NCBI GenBank assembly: GCA_947500555.1
Contig: CANMSE010000008.1
Location: 18,710 to 82,709, forward strand
Origin: an uncultured Fulvivirga sp.
GTDB lineage: Bacteria > Bacteroidota > Bacteroidia > Cytophagales > Cyclobacteriaceae
Length of the DNA: 64,000 nucleotides
Direction: 5' to 3'
Shown: piece after piece, positions 17,534-26,447 of the stretch
Layout: each line of letters begins with the position of its first letter
Position numbering within the stretch: position 1 is the stretch's first letter
Program-made: the position numbers and the translations under genes
The notes under the pieces: generated by a model
Databases searched by the model: none
Told to the model about the DNA's origin: nothing
What the model saw: only the letters and a program-made list of their open reading frames with translations

Positions 17534-18203
17534 TGATTATAAATTAATAATAACTGAAGATGGTTCTCATTCTCTGTATAATAAATCATTAAATGAAACC
17601 TATCATTCTTTTCATGGGGCGATTCAGGAGTCACAACATGTATTCATCAAATCAGGGCTGGAATACAACAAAATACACCGTAACACTGAAATAAAAATTT
17701 TTGAAGTGGGTTTTGGTACTGGATTAAATGCATTGTTGACAGCAATATGGTGCCATGAAAGTAAAGTCAGAGTAAAATATGATAGTATTGAAGCTTATCC
17801 CCTTAGTCAAGAGCTCACAGAACAACTGAATCATGCTCAATTATTAACATTTGATCTGGCTTCTGTTTGGTACAATCAATTGCATAAAAGTGATTGGAAT
17901 CAACGTTTAGAATTACATGATAATTTTATCTACAAGAAAATTCTGAATCGGTTACAGGATCACAAATCAAATCTCGAATATTACGACATCATTTTTTTTG
18001 ATGCGTTTGCTCCAAGCAAACAGCCTGAAATGTGGTCTTTAGATACATTAACATTAATCGCTAAATCAATGAACACAGGTGGTGTCTTTGTGACCTACTG
18101 TGCGCAAGGGCAACTCAAAAGAAATCTAAAATCCATGGGGCTAAAAGTAGAAACTCTGGACGGCCCTCCTGGAAAAAAAGAGATGGTAAGGGCTATCAAA
18201 TAA
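17520..18203 (+). CDS. mnmD: tRNA (5-methylaminomethyl-2-thiouridine) methyltransferase MnmD
   Basis: This is the stand-alone equivalent of the methyltransferase half of MnmC, making the last methylation of mnm5(s2)U at the wobble position of tRNAs. The SAM-binding motif FEVGFGTGLNALLTA and the family catalytic motif FFDAFAPSKQPEMWS are intact. ATG 17520 (227 residues) is preferred to the TTG at 17508. The oxidoreductase half of MnmC is absent here; a DAO-type FAD protein at 55519-56580 is a possible partner. Confidence 0.88.
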   Translation: MGKTDDYKLIITEDGSHSLYNKSLNETYHSFHGAIQESQHVFIKSGLEYNKIHRNTEIKIFEVGFGTGLNALLTAIWCHESKVRVKYDSIEAYPLSQELTEQLNHAQLLTFDLASVWYNQLHKSDWNQRLELHDNFIYKKILNRLQDHKSNLEYYDIIFFDAFAPSKQPEMWSLDTLTLIAKSMNTGGVFVTYCAQGQLKRNLKSMGLKVETLDGPPGKKEMVRAIK

Positions 18204-18244
18204 TATCCCTTATATTGGGTGAGTGAAACATAGTCTTCTAAATA

Positions 18245-18252
18245 TAAATTTG
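18245..18252 (+). promoter_or_regulatory. Candidate -7 element of the TonB-receptor trio (leaderless arrangement)
   Basis: TAAATTTG ends 6 bases before ATG 18259, the start that begins with a good signal peptide. No matching -33 box was seen. Confidence 0.45.
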
Positions 18253-18258
18253 ACTTCT

Positions 18259-20946
18259 ATGCGGCTTTCTATACTAACAGTAGTTATTATTCTTTCTAAT
18301 TCTATCCCCCTTTTTAGTCAAGAGGTAGAATTTAAAGTTCCTAATCACGAAGTGGGTGTTACTCTAACCAGATTTTTGAATGAAATAGAAGCAAAAAAAG
18401 AAGTCAAATTTTTCTTTCTGGAAGAATGGACAAATACGATTTTAATTTCTAATTCATATAAGGATCAGCCTATTAAAACTGCCTTGGAAAATATTCTTTT
18501 AGGTCGAAATATAGATATTGACTTTATATATGGGTATGGAATTGTTTTACTTAAAGACCCCACTGCCGATAAAATCAGAAATAAAATACTGCAAAATATA
18601 GATGGAACAATTACTAAGATAGTAGTTGGAGATTCGGCCAAAGCAATATGGGGGAAACAGGTAATTCTCCGAGGAATACTTAAAGATGAAAAGTTTTCTG
18701 ATCCCCTTGTTGGAGCCACAGTTTATGCCAACGAAATTGGTAAAGGAACTTCTACGGACACCAATGGAAGTTATTCAATAAGCTTACCCGTAGGGAAACA
18801 CTTGGTGACCTACAAAGCCCTGAATTATGAAGATGAAAATTATCAAGTAGATCTTTTCCAAAGTGGTACTATAAACCTTTCAATGAAGGAGCAACCAATT
18901 ACATTAGATGAAATTGTAGTAAAGGACAATGCTGAAATAGAAAATTTCGAAAGCACCATTTCGGGAAGAACCAGGATTACAGCTCAGGAGTTGCAAACAA
19001 TCCCAACTTTTCTAGGAGAGGTAGACGTCATTAAGAGTATACAATTATTGCCAGGTGTAAATAGTGTTGGAGAAGGCAGTGCAGGATTCAATGTTAGAGG
19101 AGGAAGCGGAGATCAAAATTTAATTTTGTTAGATGAAGGAATAATCTTCAACCCCAATCATTTATTCGGTTTTTTCTCGGCATTTCATCCTGATGCACTG
19201 AAAGATGTGACTTTTTATAGAGGTACAATTCCTGCGCAATTTGGTGGTAGAATATCCTCAGTCCTGGATGTGAAACAAAAAGATGGCGATAAAAAAGAGT
19301 ATCACGGAGCAGGAGGTTTGGGTATTGTAACAAGTAGACTTCTGATCGAAGGCCCCATTTTAGAAGATAAAATCAGTTTCCTTCTAGCCGGTCGTACTTC
19401 TTACTCTGACTGGCTATTAAGTCAGGTTAATAATGATGATGTCAGGAACAGTGAAGCTTTTTTTTATGATTTGGCAGGCAAGGTCAGTGCATTTATAAAT
19501 AAGAAGAATAAAATTTCAGCAAGCTATTATTTAAGTAAGGACAAATTTAAATTCTCGAATGACACAACCTATTATTGGCAAAACAGTAGTGCTTCCATTA
19601 CGTATGAAAGTTATTTGAACTCAAACTTTTCTTTTTTCACTAATCTATCGGCTGGAAATTACAGCTATGAGGTGCGAGATGAAGATTTGGATGAATCATT
19701 TTCTTGGAAATATGATATAACTAATTTTCAGCTAAAATCATTTGCTACATATTCAAACAAAAATCATCTTGTACATCTTGGTTTCGATATTAAAGGATAC
19801 GACTTTGATAGGGGGCGGTTAAGACCATTATCAGAATCATCCAACGTGAGAAATATCGAGCTAGATAACGACTTATCATTAATCACTAGTTTTTTTGTAA
19901 GTGATGAAATTCAGATTGGCACAAATCTAATTGTCTCACCTGGAATTCGCATGTCATTTTATCAATTGCTTGGCGATCATGATCAGTTTATCTACAACCC
20001 TGAAGTGCCAAGAGAAGACTTTGATATAATAGATACACTTTCATTTAAAAGTGGGGAGACAGCTGCTAGGTTCTCAGGAATTGAACCAAGGTTATCGTTA
20101 AAATATAGCTTTAATGAAAATAATTTCGTCAAAGCTGGCTATAGCAGATCTTATCAATACATTCACTTGCTATCAAATACAACAGCGATAACACCAATCG
20201 ATTCATGGATTCCTAGTACTACATATATAAAGCCTCAAATAGGCGACCAATATTCCCTCGGTTTTTTTAAGCGAATTCCTAAAAAAAGACTGACAGCTTC
20301 ATTAGAAGCATTTTACAAACTAATCAATAATGTTCCTGAATATAAAGACGGTGCTGAATTAGCTTTAAAGCAAAATCTTGAAACGGAGCTAGTGAACAGT
20401 CAAGCTGATATACGAGGAGTTGAATTGTCAGTTCAGAAAAATGGAAGACTTTCTGGAGAATTTAATTATACCTATACTTCGTCTCGGAGGAAGACTTCTG
20501 CTGAATTTGAGACACTTCAAATTAACAATAATGAATTCTTTCCAGCTAATTATGATCAACCCCATAATATCAAGATTAATTCCAATTATGATATATCAAA
20601 AAGGCATGTATTTTCAGTAAATTTCAATTTAGCATCTGGTAGACCAATAACATCACCGTCAGAAAGGTTTGAAATAGATGGAGTATTAGCGGCTAATTTT
20701 ACAGAAAGAAACCAACTTCGAATTCCACTTTATCACAGGTTAGATGTTTCCATATTAGTCCGAACCAATCATAAGAAAAATAAAAAATGGGAAGGTAGTT
20801 GGTCCTTAACGATTTACAACGTTTATTCTAGAAGAAATGCTTACTCCGTTTTTTTTCAAGAAGATGAAAATGGGCAACCACAAGCATACCGACTTTCTGT
20901 ACTAGGATCCGCCTTCCCGTCAATTACCTATAATTTTAAATTTTAA
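18259..20946 (+). CDS. TonB-dependent outer membrane receptor with STN-like and carboxypeptidase-regulatory domains
   Basis: An outer membrane receptor of 895 residues. From ATG 18259 it begins with a signal peptide (MRLSILTVVIILSNSIPLFS). Next is an STN-like segment (about 25-100), then a carboxypeptidase-regulatory-like beta-sandwich (about 135-215: GATVYANEIGKGTSTDTNGSYS), a plug domain (NVRGGSGDQNLILLDEG) and a 22-strand-type barrel to the C-terminal SITYNFKF. A GTG start at 18223 is possible but would spoil the signal peptide. It is the first gene of a trio with a DUF4249 lipoprotein (2 bases downstream) and a macroglobulin-like protein. The substrate is unknown. It is not a classical SusC because no SusD follows. 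Confidence 0.92.
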   Translation: MRLSILTVVIILSNSIPLFSQEVEFKVPNHEVGVTLTRFLNEIEAKKEVKFFFLEEWTNTILISNSYKDQPIKTALENILLGRNIDIDFIYGYGIVLLKDPTADKIRNKILQNIDGTITKIVVGDSAKAIWGKQVILRGILKDEKFSDPLVGATVYANEIGKGTSTDTNGSYSISLPVGKHLVTYKALNYEDENYQVDLFQSGTINLSMKEQPITLDEIVVKDNAEIENFESTISGRTRITAQELQTIPTFLGEVDVIKSIQLLPGVNSVGEGSAGFNVRGGSGDQNLILLDEGIIFNPNHLFGFFSAFHPDALKDVTFYRGTIPAQFGGRISSVLDVKQKDGDKKEYHGAGGLGIVTSRLLIEGPILEDKISFLLAGRTSYSDWLLSQVNNDDVRNSEAFFYDLAGKVSAFINKKNKISASYYLSKDKFKFSNDTTYYWQNSSASITYESYLNSNFSFFTNLSAGNYSYEVRDEDLDESFSWKYDITNFQLKSFATYSNKNHLVHLGFDIKGYDFDRGRLRPLSESSNVRNIELDNDLSLITSFFVSDEIQIGTNLIVSPGIRMSFYQLLGDHDQFIYNPEVPREDFDIIDTLSFKSGETAARFSGIEPRLSLKYSFNENNFVKAGYSRSYQYIHLLSNTTAITPIDSWIPSTTYIKPQIGDQYSLGFFKRIPKKRLTASLEAFYKLINNVPEYKDGAELALKQNLETELVNSQADIRGVELSVQKNGRLSGEFNYTYTSSRRKTSAEFETLQINNNEFFPANYDQPHNIKINSNYDISKRHVFSVNFNLASGRPITSPSERFEIDGVLAANFTERNQLRIPLYHRLDVSILVRTNHKKNKKWEGSWSLTIYNVYSRRNAYSVFFQEDENGQPQAYRLSVLGSAFPSITYNFKF

Positions 20947-20948
20947 GA

Positions 20949-22055
20949 ATGAATAAGTTTTATTTCCTTAAGATAAATATCTTCATCGTCTTGACATGCC
21001 TATCTTGCATTGATCCAATCAATATAAATGTAGATTCTGACCCCGGGAACCTCGTAGTAGATGGGCTTATAACTGACAAAGACGGTCCTCATACTATAAA
21101 ATTGGGCCGTTCGGTTTCGTATTTTGATAGGTCCTCAAACCCCCTATTAAATAGAGAGGTTGGAGCGACACTACAGATATTAAGTAGTTCAGGTCAACTG
21201 GAGTTATTAAATGAGGTTTCTCCGGGTACTTATGAGACATCCAATAACTTCAAAGGAACAGTAGGCGAGAGTTATGTGCTCACTATACAGTTGACTAATG
21301 GCAAAATCTACCAGTCAGAACCTGAAATAATGACTCAAAATGTTGGTATAGACTCTCTTATATTATCCTATGACTTTAGGAATATTACAAATAAAAATAA
21401 TATAGTTTTACAAGTTAATGGTGTCAACGTTGAAATACGTCCTAATTCTATTGAATCCGCTAATTCTTATTATAGATGGAGGTACTCTAGTATTCATGAA
21501 ATAAAAACATTTCCTGAGTTGCGGACGAAAAATGTTGAGGGAGGAACTATACCCGACCCCCCTCCATGTAGTGGTTATATCGTTGCCATTGATGGAAGAC
21601 TACAACAAATCGCTAATTGCACTTGTTGTGAATGCTGGGTAAGTGAGTTTTCTTCAAAAGTCATTACCTCAAAATTAAATTTTGTTGAAGGGTTCATAAA
21701 CGCAGATTTGGCCTTTATTGAGGATGTCAATGGCATCTTTTCAATACGATATTTTATAGAAGTAGAACAATTATCACTTTCAAGATCAGCACATGAATTT
21801 TGGACTTTGCTAGAGGCACAACAAAACCAAGGTTCGTTGTTTGACCAGCCCGCAGGTAGAATTAATTCTAATGTATTCTCAACTGACGATCCTGAAGAAA
21901 TAGTTTTGGGCTACTTTGGGGCTTCATCTAGCGAAAAAATTAGTAGATTTATTGACCCTGCCTTTTTTCCTGTTAGAATTACACAAATGGACTCTATTAA
22001 GAATGATTGCCGTCAAGAGGAAAACGCCAGTTCTGAAAAACCCTCATTCTGGTAA
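20949..22055 (+). CDS. DUF4249 family lipoprotein
   Basis: A 368-residue predicted lipoprotein (signal ending LTCLSC, acylated Cys20) with the DUF4249 start, VDSDPGNLVVDGLITDKDGPHTIKL, seen in short as LVVDGLITD. It has an N-terminal Ig-like half and a cysteine-rich patch, with CTCCEC around residue 223, which is a recognised feature of the family. DUF4249 proteins are nearly always encoded next to TonB-dependent receptors of Bacteroidota and are presumed surface-exposed partners; the biochemical role is unknown. It lies 2 bases after the receptor gene and 1 base before the next gene, so it is co-transcribed with both. Confidence 0.9.
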   Translation: MNKFYFLKINIFIVLTCLSCIDPININVDSDPGNLVVDGLITDKDGPHTIKLGRSVSYFDRSSNPLLNREVGATLQILSSSGQLELLNEVSPGTYETSNNFKGTVGESYVLTIQLTNGKIYQSEPEIMTQNVGIDSLILSYDFRNITNKNNIVLQVNGVNVEIRPNSIESANSYYRWRYSSIHEIKTFPELRTKNVEGGTIPDPPPCSGYIVAIDGRLQQIANCTCCECWVSEFSSKVITSKLNFVEGFINADLAFIEDVNGIFSIRYFIEVEQLSLSRSAHEFWTLLEAQQNQGSLFDQPAGRINSNVFSTDDPEEIVLGYFGASSSEKISRFIDPAFFPVRITQMDSIKNDCRQEENASSEKPSFW

Positions 22056-22056
22056 T

Positions 22057-24345
22057 ATGAAAAAGCTATCAATACTAATTCTTTGTTTTTCTTTTAATAG
22101 CTTATGTTCACAGAACCCTGCTACTCGAATATATACAGAGACGGATCAACCTTTTTATTTTTCAGGTCAAACCATGAGTGTTGGTTATCATCTATATGAT
22201 TTTGACTTTACTCCAAACAGTTCAAGTGAAATTGTATATTTTCAATTAAAGGACAAAGGCAACAACACCGTTAGTTTGCATAAACAATTCGCAAATAAGG
22301 GAGCGGGCAATATTTCTATTGATCTTCCCAAGAATCTTGCAACTGGCTATTATGAGCTAATTACTTACACAAATTTTATGCTGAATTTTGACCTCAATTT
22401 TTTGAATCGGATACGAATTCCAATTTATAATATTAATGATAGTTTAAATAATAGAGTGAATGAAGTCATCGCCACTCCTTCTATGAACTTCTATATTGAG
22501 GGCGGCAATATGATTGAGAATATTTCTACTCGTATCGCCTTTGAGTTTGATCATGATTGTAAAAATACCCAAGCAGAATTGAAAGATGATAAAGGCAAAA
22601 TTATATTATCAATACACTTAACTAATTTGGGAGTGGGAAGCTTTTTTTTAAGGCCTGAAAAAAGTAGGACATATTCCGTATACCATAGCTGTGATTCATT
22701 AAACAAGTACAACTATCAGCTACCACCTCCTGAAAACAATGGATTGGCTTTTAGTATTTATAGCAAATCTAAAGAATTACAATTGGTTGTTCAATCACGT
22801 AATCGTTTTATGAATAATGATACTTTAGTTATTAGAGGCTACAGTGATTATTCTTTAGTCTATGAGTCAAAAGGAATTATTCGTAAAAATGGATTATTGG
22901 CAAATATTCTAAAGGAAATTCTACCAAATGGTAGTATAGATTTTTTTATTCTAGATCAAAAGTTGAATGTCTTGGCCAAGAGATCAATTTATAAAGACAT
23001 CCAATTAGATAGTACTGACATCTTAGCTAAGGATCATTATACCACTTCTTCGATGAGTGAATTCCAAGTTACGGATCAAAGACCTCTCTCCAATATGACA
23101 GCTCAGATTATACCTGAAGAATGGTTCGAATGTTTCATGAATTCCAATAGATTATACTATTTGGAAAATCCTCCAATAAACTATTTTAACCAACTCTCGA
23201 AAAATCAAATAGTAAAATACTTTGATGAGATGAGTATAATAAACAGTAAATATGAAGTACCACCTAACAATCCCAATGAAGATTACACCCAATTCCGATT
23301 AGAGAATAATCTATTCCTGAGAGGTATTCTCCAAGATCACAAATCGTTACCAGACTCCGCATCTCTCTATTTTTTTATTCCAGAGGTTAATGTCATCTAT
23401 CAATCTAGACTGGATAGTACCGGTAAGTTTGAAATTCCACTACTTTTTGAATTTTATGGAAGTCAAAAGATTCCATTTTATGTATATTCAGAGAATCATG
23501 AATTTCAAAGTCCAAAAATAGTTAGTAGTAGAAACGATTTAAACATTAAATCTGATTTAATGCAAAATCCTGTCGGTTATAAATTTCTTCAAGAATTTAA
23601 GACTGACCTATTGAGAAAGGAAAAATATGAATCCATTCATAATTATTATAATCCTAAGAAGAAAGAGAAAACTGACAAACTAGTATTTGACATACATAGC
23701 CTAATAGAGGAATATGATGCGGAATACGTTTTAGATGAATTCACCTCATTTTCAACTATGGAAGAAACCATTAAAGAAATTCTGAATGGCTTAATGCTAA
23801 GAAAGAGAAAGGGAGAGAATATATTAAGGATATTTTCCAAAGACTTACTAGAAGTATATAAAGAGACCCCATTCATTTTTATTAATAATTCACCAACAAG
23901 AGAGGTCAATGATCTATTAAGTCTTAATCCAAAAGAAGTGGATAAAATTCAAATAGTTAGCAGTAAAGGCAAATTATTACAGATGGGGCCTTTTGGAGAT
24001 GGCGGGCTTATTATTGTTGATTTAAAGCCTGGTGTCACACTTAAGAAAAGTCAACAAGGTAACTATTTTGATGCTGTTGGACTGAGTACTCCTACTCAAT
24101 TAGATAAAAATGTATCAAGTACTCTAGGTATTCCTGACTTAAGTAGCAATCTATATTGGAATCCAAGTTTAAAAGCTGAAAATGGTGATACACTAACAGT
24201 CAATTTTAAAACTTCGGATAGGCCAGGCAATTACCGTATCATTGTCAAATCATTACATGATGATGGTTCAATAAGCTATGGTACCAAAAAAATAAGAGTA
24301 GAGTTTAAGGGTACAGGAAGGTTAGGCGATCTTAATAGTAAGTAA
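22057..24345 (+). CDS. Exported macroglobulin (MG2)-like protein of the TonB-receptor trio
   Basis: A 762-residue exported protein starting at ATG 22057 with signal MKKLSILILCFSFNSLCS, then QNPATR. The opening TETDQPFYFSGQTMSVGYHL is the MG2 signature of alpha-2-macroglobulin-like proteins, which in Bacteroidota often accompany TonB receptors. Further beta-rich domains follow, then a plug-like segment (LSLNPKEVDKIQIVSSKG), and a final Ig-like domain that ends NYRIIVKSLHDDGSISYG. There is no thioester motif (CxEQ), so it is not a trapping macroglobulin. The frame is open upstream to 21916, but that overlaps the DUF4249 gene. The last 14 bases overlap the convergent folate cyclo-ligase gene. 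Confidence 0.8.
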   Translation: MKKLSILILCFSFNSLCSQNPATRIYTETDQPFYFSGQTMSVGYHLYDFDFTPNSSSEIVYFQLKDKGNNTVSLHKQFANKGAGNISIDLPKNLATGYYELITYTNFMLNFDLNFLNRIRIPIYNINDSLNNRVNEVIATPSMNFYIEGGNMIENISTRIAFEFDHDCKNTQAELKDDKGKIILSIHLTNLGVGSFFLRPEKSRTYSVYHSCDSLNKYNYQLPPPENNGLAFSIYSKSKELQLVVQSRNRFMNNDTLVIRGYSDYSLVYESKGIIRKNGLLANILKEILPNGSIDFFILDQKLNVLAKRSIYKDIQLDSTDILAKDHYTTSSMSEFQVTDQRPLSNMTAQIIPEEWFECFMNSNRLYYLENPPINYFNQLSKNQIVKYFDEMSIINSKYEVPPNNPNEDYTQFRLENNLFLRGILQDHKSLPDSASLYFFIPEVNVIYQSRLDSTGKFEIPLLFEFYGSQKIPFYVYSENHEFQSPKIVSSRNDLNIKSDLMQNPVGYKFLQEFKTDLLRKEKYESIHNYYNPKKKEKTDKLVFDIHSLIEEYDAEYVLDEFTSFSTMEETIKEILNGLMLRKRKGENILRIFSKDLLEVYKETPFIFINNSPTREVNDLLSLNPKEVDKIQIVSSKGKLLQMGPFGDGGLIIVDLKPGVTLKKSQQGNYFDAVGLSTPTQLDKNVSSTLGIPDLSSNLYWNPSLKAENGDTLTVNFKTSDRPGNYRIIVKSLHDDGSISYGTKKIRVEFKGTGRLGDLNSK

Positions 24346-24880
24346 AGCACTGATCTAATTTAATATCAGTCTCTTCGATGTAAAGAATTTCATCTAGAAG
24401 AGGTAAAATTGAGAGCCCTACTTTTCTTGCTTCTACTATATTCAAAAACCTATCGTAAAAGCCTTTGCCGTAACCAATTCTATTACCTTTTTTATCCGCT
24501 ATTATCAATGGCACTAGTATAAGATCAATTTTAGATAAATCAGCTAGATCACCCTTAACTGGCTCCGGAATTCCCCATTTATTTATCTCTATATGACAAT
24601 TTTCGTTCAGTATATAATGTGACAATTCACTATTACTCAACGTTTTTGGGACTATAAATCTAACCGCTGAGTGATCCTGAAAATGATCAATAATCAACTT
24701 AGTATCAATTTCCTTCTTACTCCAGATTGGTAAAAAGATATGAATGTTGTGATAATTATTTTTCTCTATATACTCAATAACTGAATCCGTAATTTTACGA
24801 TTCCTAAGAGCAAATTCCTGTTCTGACAACAAGAGTCTTTTAGATAAATAGACCTCCCTCAAGATTTGTTTACTAGCCAT
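24332..24880 (-). CDS. 5-formyltetrahydrofolate cyclo-ligase
   Basis: This enzyme converts 5-formyl-THF to 5,10-methenyl-THF using ATP. Motifs seen are the N-terminal basic helix (SKQILREVYLSKRLLLS), FLPIWSKKEIDT, and the signature GNRIGYGKGFYDRFL with the nucleotide-binding glycines and Lys. ATG 24880 gives 182 residues, the family norm; the longer reading to 24916 lies within bshC. It overlaps the 3' end of bshC by 8 bases and is probably translated from the same mRNA. Confidence 0.93.
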   Translation of the reverse strand: MASKQILREVYLSKRLLLSEQEFALRNRKITDSVIEYIEKNNYHNIHIFLPIWSKKEIDTKLIIDHFQDHSAVRFIVPKTLSNSELSHYILNENCHIEINKWGIPEPVKGDLADLSKIDLILVPLIIADKKGNRIGYGKGFYDRFLNIVEARKVGLSILPLLDEILYIEETDIKLDQCFTYY

Positions 24881-26435
24881 CGGCCAATAAGTAAAATTTA
24901 AAATTAAAGGGATCAAATTCCTCTAAGAGCATTTCAATAAAGTCAGGATTTTCACGATAAAACAATAGAAAATTCTCTGTGCGTTCCTGCAGGGAATTAT
25001 TAGGAAATAAAAATGATAAAACAGCATCAATCTGATTTAGCTTATCAGATTGCTTCCTTTTTTCTGCTCTTACAAATTTCTTTTCTATTGTTTTCAGTCT
25101 CGACTTGGTACGTTGAGCCTGTGCTTCAACATGAGCTATCAACGTTTCATCTATTCCTTCTGCTTGTGCCCTTACCTCATCAAATAGCTCCAATATCTTC
25201 TTCGTTTGTCCGTTTAGCAAAATATCTTCACTAGAATATTTTAGAGCAATTTTCCTATGCAATTCATGTTCAGGTTCGAAGAACTCCTCCCATTTTAGTT
25301 GAGTTTTATCAACTTTTTTTATCACGTGATCCGGTACTATGGCAGCAAAATTTCTCGGCATGAGCAGTGGAAAATTTACTTTGTAATAATCAAAAATACC
25401 TTTTAACTGAAACCAATAAGCCACTTCCGATGGTCCTCCTATGTAGGCTAAATTGGGTAATATCATCTCTTGATAGAGTGGCCTTAAAATAACATTAGGG
25501 CTGAATTGTTCTGGCTGCTCTTCTAGCTTTTTAAGTAACTCATCTTTAGTAAACGAAACATCAGTTTCTAAAACTTCATATTTATTTCCTTTTCTTTCTA
25601 TACGTTCTCGTGTGTTTCCTTCAAGGTAGAAAAAATTGATATCTCGCGGGTAAACTTGTGTTTTATAGCCTAATTTTTCCAGCCTTTCAGTGGTTGAGTC
25701 GACCAATCCTTTAGCGGAATGGTTCAACAAATCGTCTTTTATAACTTCACCAAAAAGCTGCTTTAATGAATTATCATCAGCATCGATAACCACTATACCC
25801 TCATCTCCAAATAACTCATTGATATATTTTAAACATGCCTCCGAAAGTTTTGAAGAACTGCTATAAGCATCTTTAAATAATTGAGGAGTACCAGGCACCT
25901 CATTGGCCACAGCTAATAAAGTAGAAGGATCAAATCTGCCAACAGCTCCTTTCTGATCAGTATTCCATTTGTACTTCTTACCTTCCAGCACAAAATGATC
26001 TATTTCATCAAAATCATGATCTTCCGAAGCCATCCAATAAACCGGAATAAAGTTATAATCGGGGTACGCTTCTGATAATTGCTTACAGGTGGCTATCACC
26101 GTAACAATTTTATAAATGAAATATAAAGGGCCTGTAAAAATATTTAATTGATGGCCTGTGGTGATGGTAAATGTGTTGTCTTGTGAAAGCAGACTGATGT
26201 TATTATCGGTCGCTGGGGAGGTGCTAATTTGTTTATATTGATCGCTAAGTACCTGACAAAGAGTTTTTCGATTTTCAGTACTAAACCGTTTATCAGCTAT
26301 CTGTTTCTTGAAATTCTCGACTAATGGAAAAGAGGTGTAAAAGTCTTCGAGTTTCTCATTTTTCTGTTCGATATAGTCTAAAAATAAATCAGAAAACTTA
26401 TTCGTCTCCCTTAATGATATTGTCGCTAACTTCAT
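24873..26435 (-). CDS. bshC: Bacillithiol biosynthesis cysteine-adding enzyme BshC
   Basis: BshC is the putative ligase that adds cysteine to glucosaminyl-malate to make bacillithiol. The 520-residue protein has the family pattern: TITTGHQLNIFTGPLYFIYK, YPDYNFIPVYWMASEDHDFDEI, PNVILRPLYQEMILPN, and YIGGPSEVAYWFQLK, followed by a C-terminal coiled coil. It lies 12 bases after rimO and just before the folate cyclo-ligase. Presence of bshC together with a YtxJ homologue suggests bacillithiol is the low-molecular-weight thiol of this organism. Confidence 0.96.
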   Translation of the reverse strand: MKLATISLRETNKFSDLFLDYIEQKNEKLEDFYTSFPLVENFKKQIADKRFSTENRKTLCQVLSDQYKQISTSPATDNNISLLSQDNTFTITTGHQLNIFTGPLYFIYKIVTVIATCKQLSEAYPDYNFIPVYWMASEDHDFDEIDHFVLEGKKYKWNTDQKGAVGRFDPSTLLAVANEVPGTPQLFKDAYSSSSKLSEACLKYINELFGDEGIVVIDADDNSLKQLFGEVIKDDLLNHSAKGLVDSTTERLEKLGYKTQVYPRDINFFYLEGNTRERIERKGNKYEVLETDVSFTKDELLKKLEEQPEQFSPNVILRPLYQEMILPNLAYIGGPSEVAYWFQLKGIFDYYKVNFPLLMPRNFAAIVPDHVIKKVDKTQLKWEEFFEPEHELHRKIALKYSSEDILLNGQTKKILELFDEVRAQAEGIDETLIAHVEAQAQRTKSRLKTIEKKFVRAEKRKQSDKLNQIDAVLSFLFPNNSLQERTENFLLFYRENPDFIEMLLEEFDPFNFKFYLLADG

Positions 26436-26447
26436 TGAGTGCTTTTT

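Noticed and set aside
18204..18258. GTG 18223 as start of the TonB receptor
   Set aside because: ATG 18259 begins directly with a clean signal peptide and lies 6 bases after a TAnnTTTG element.
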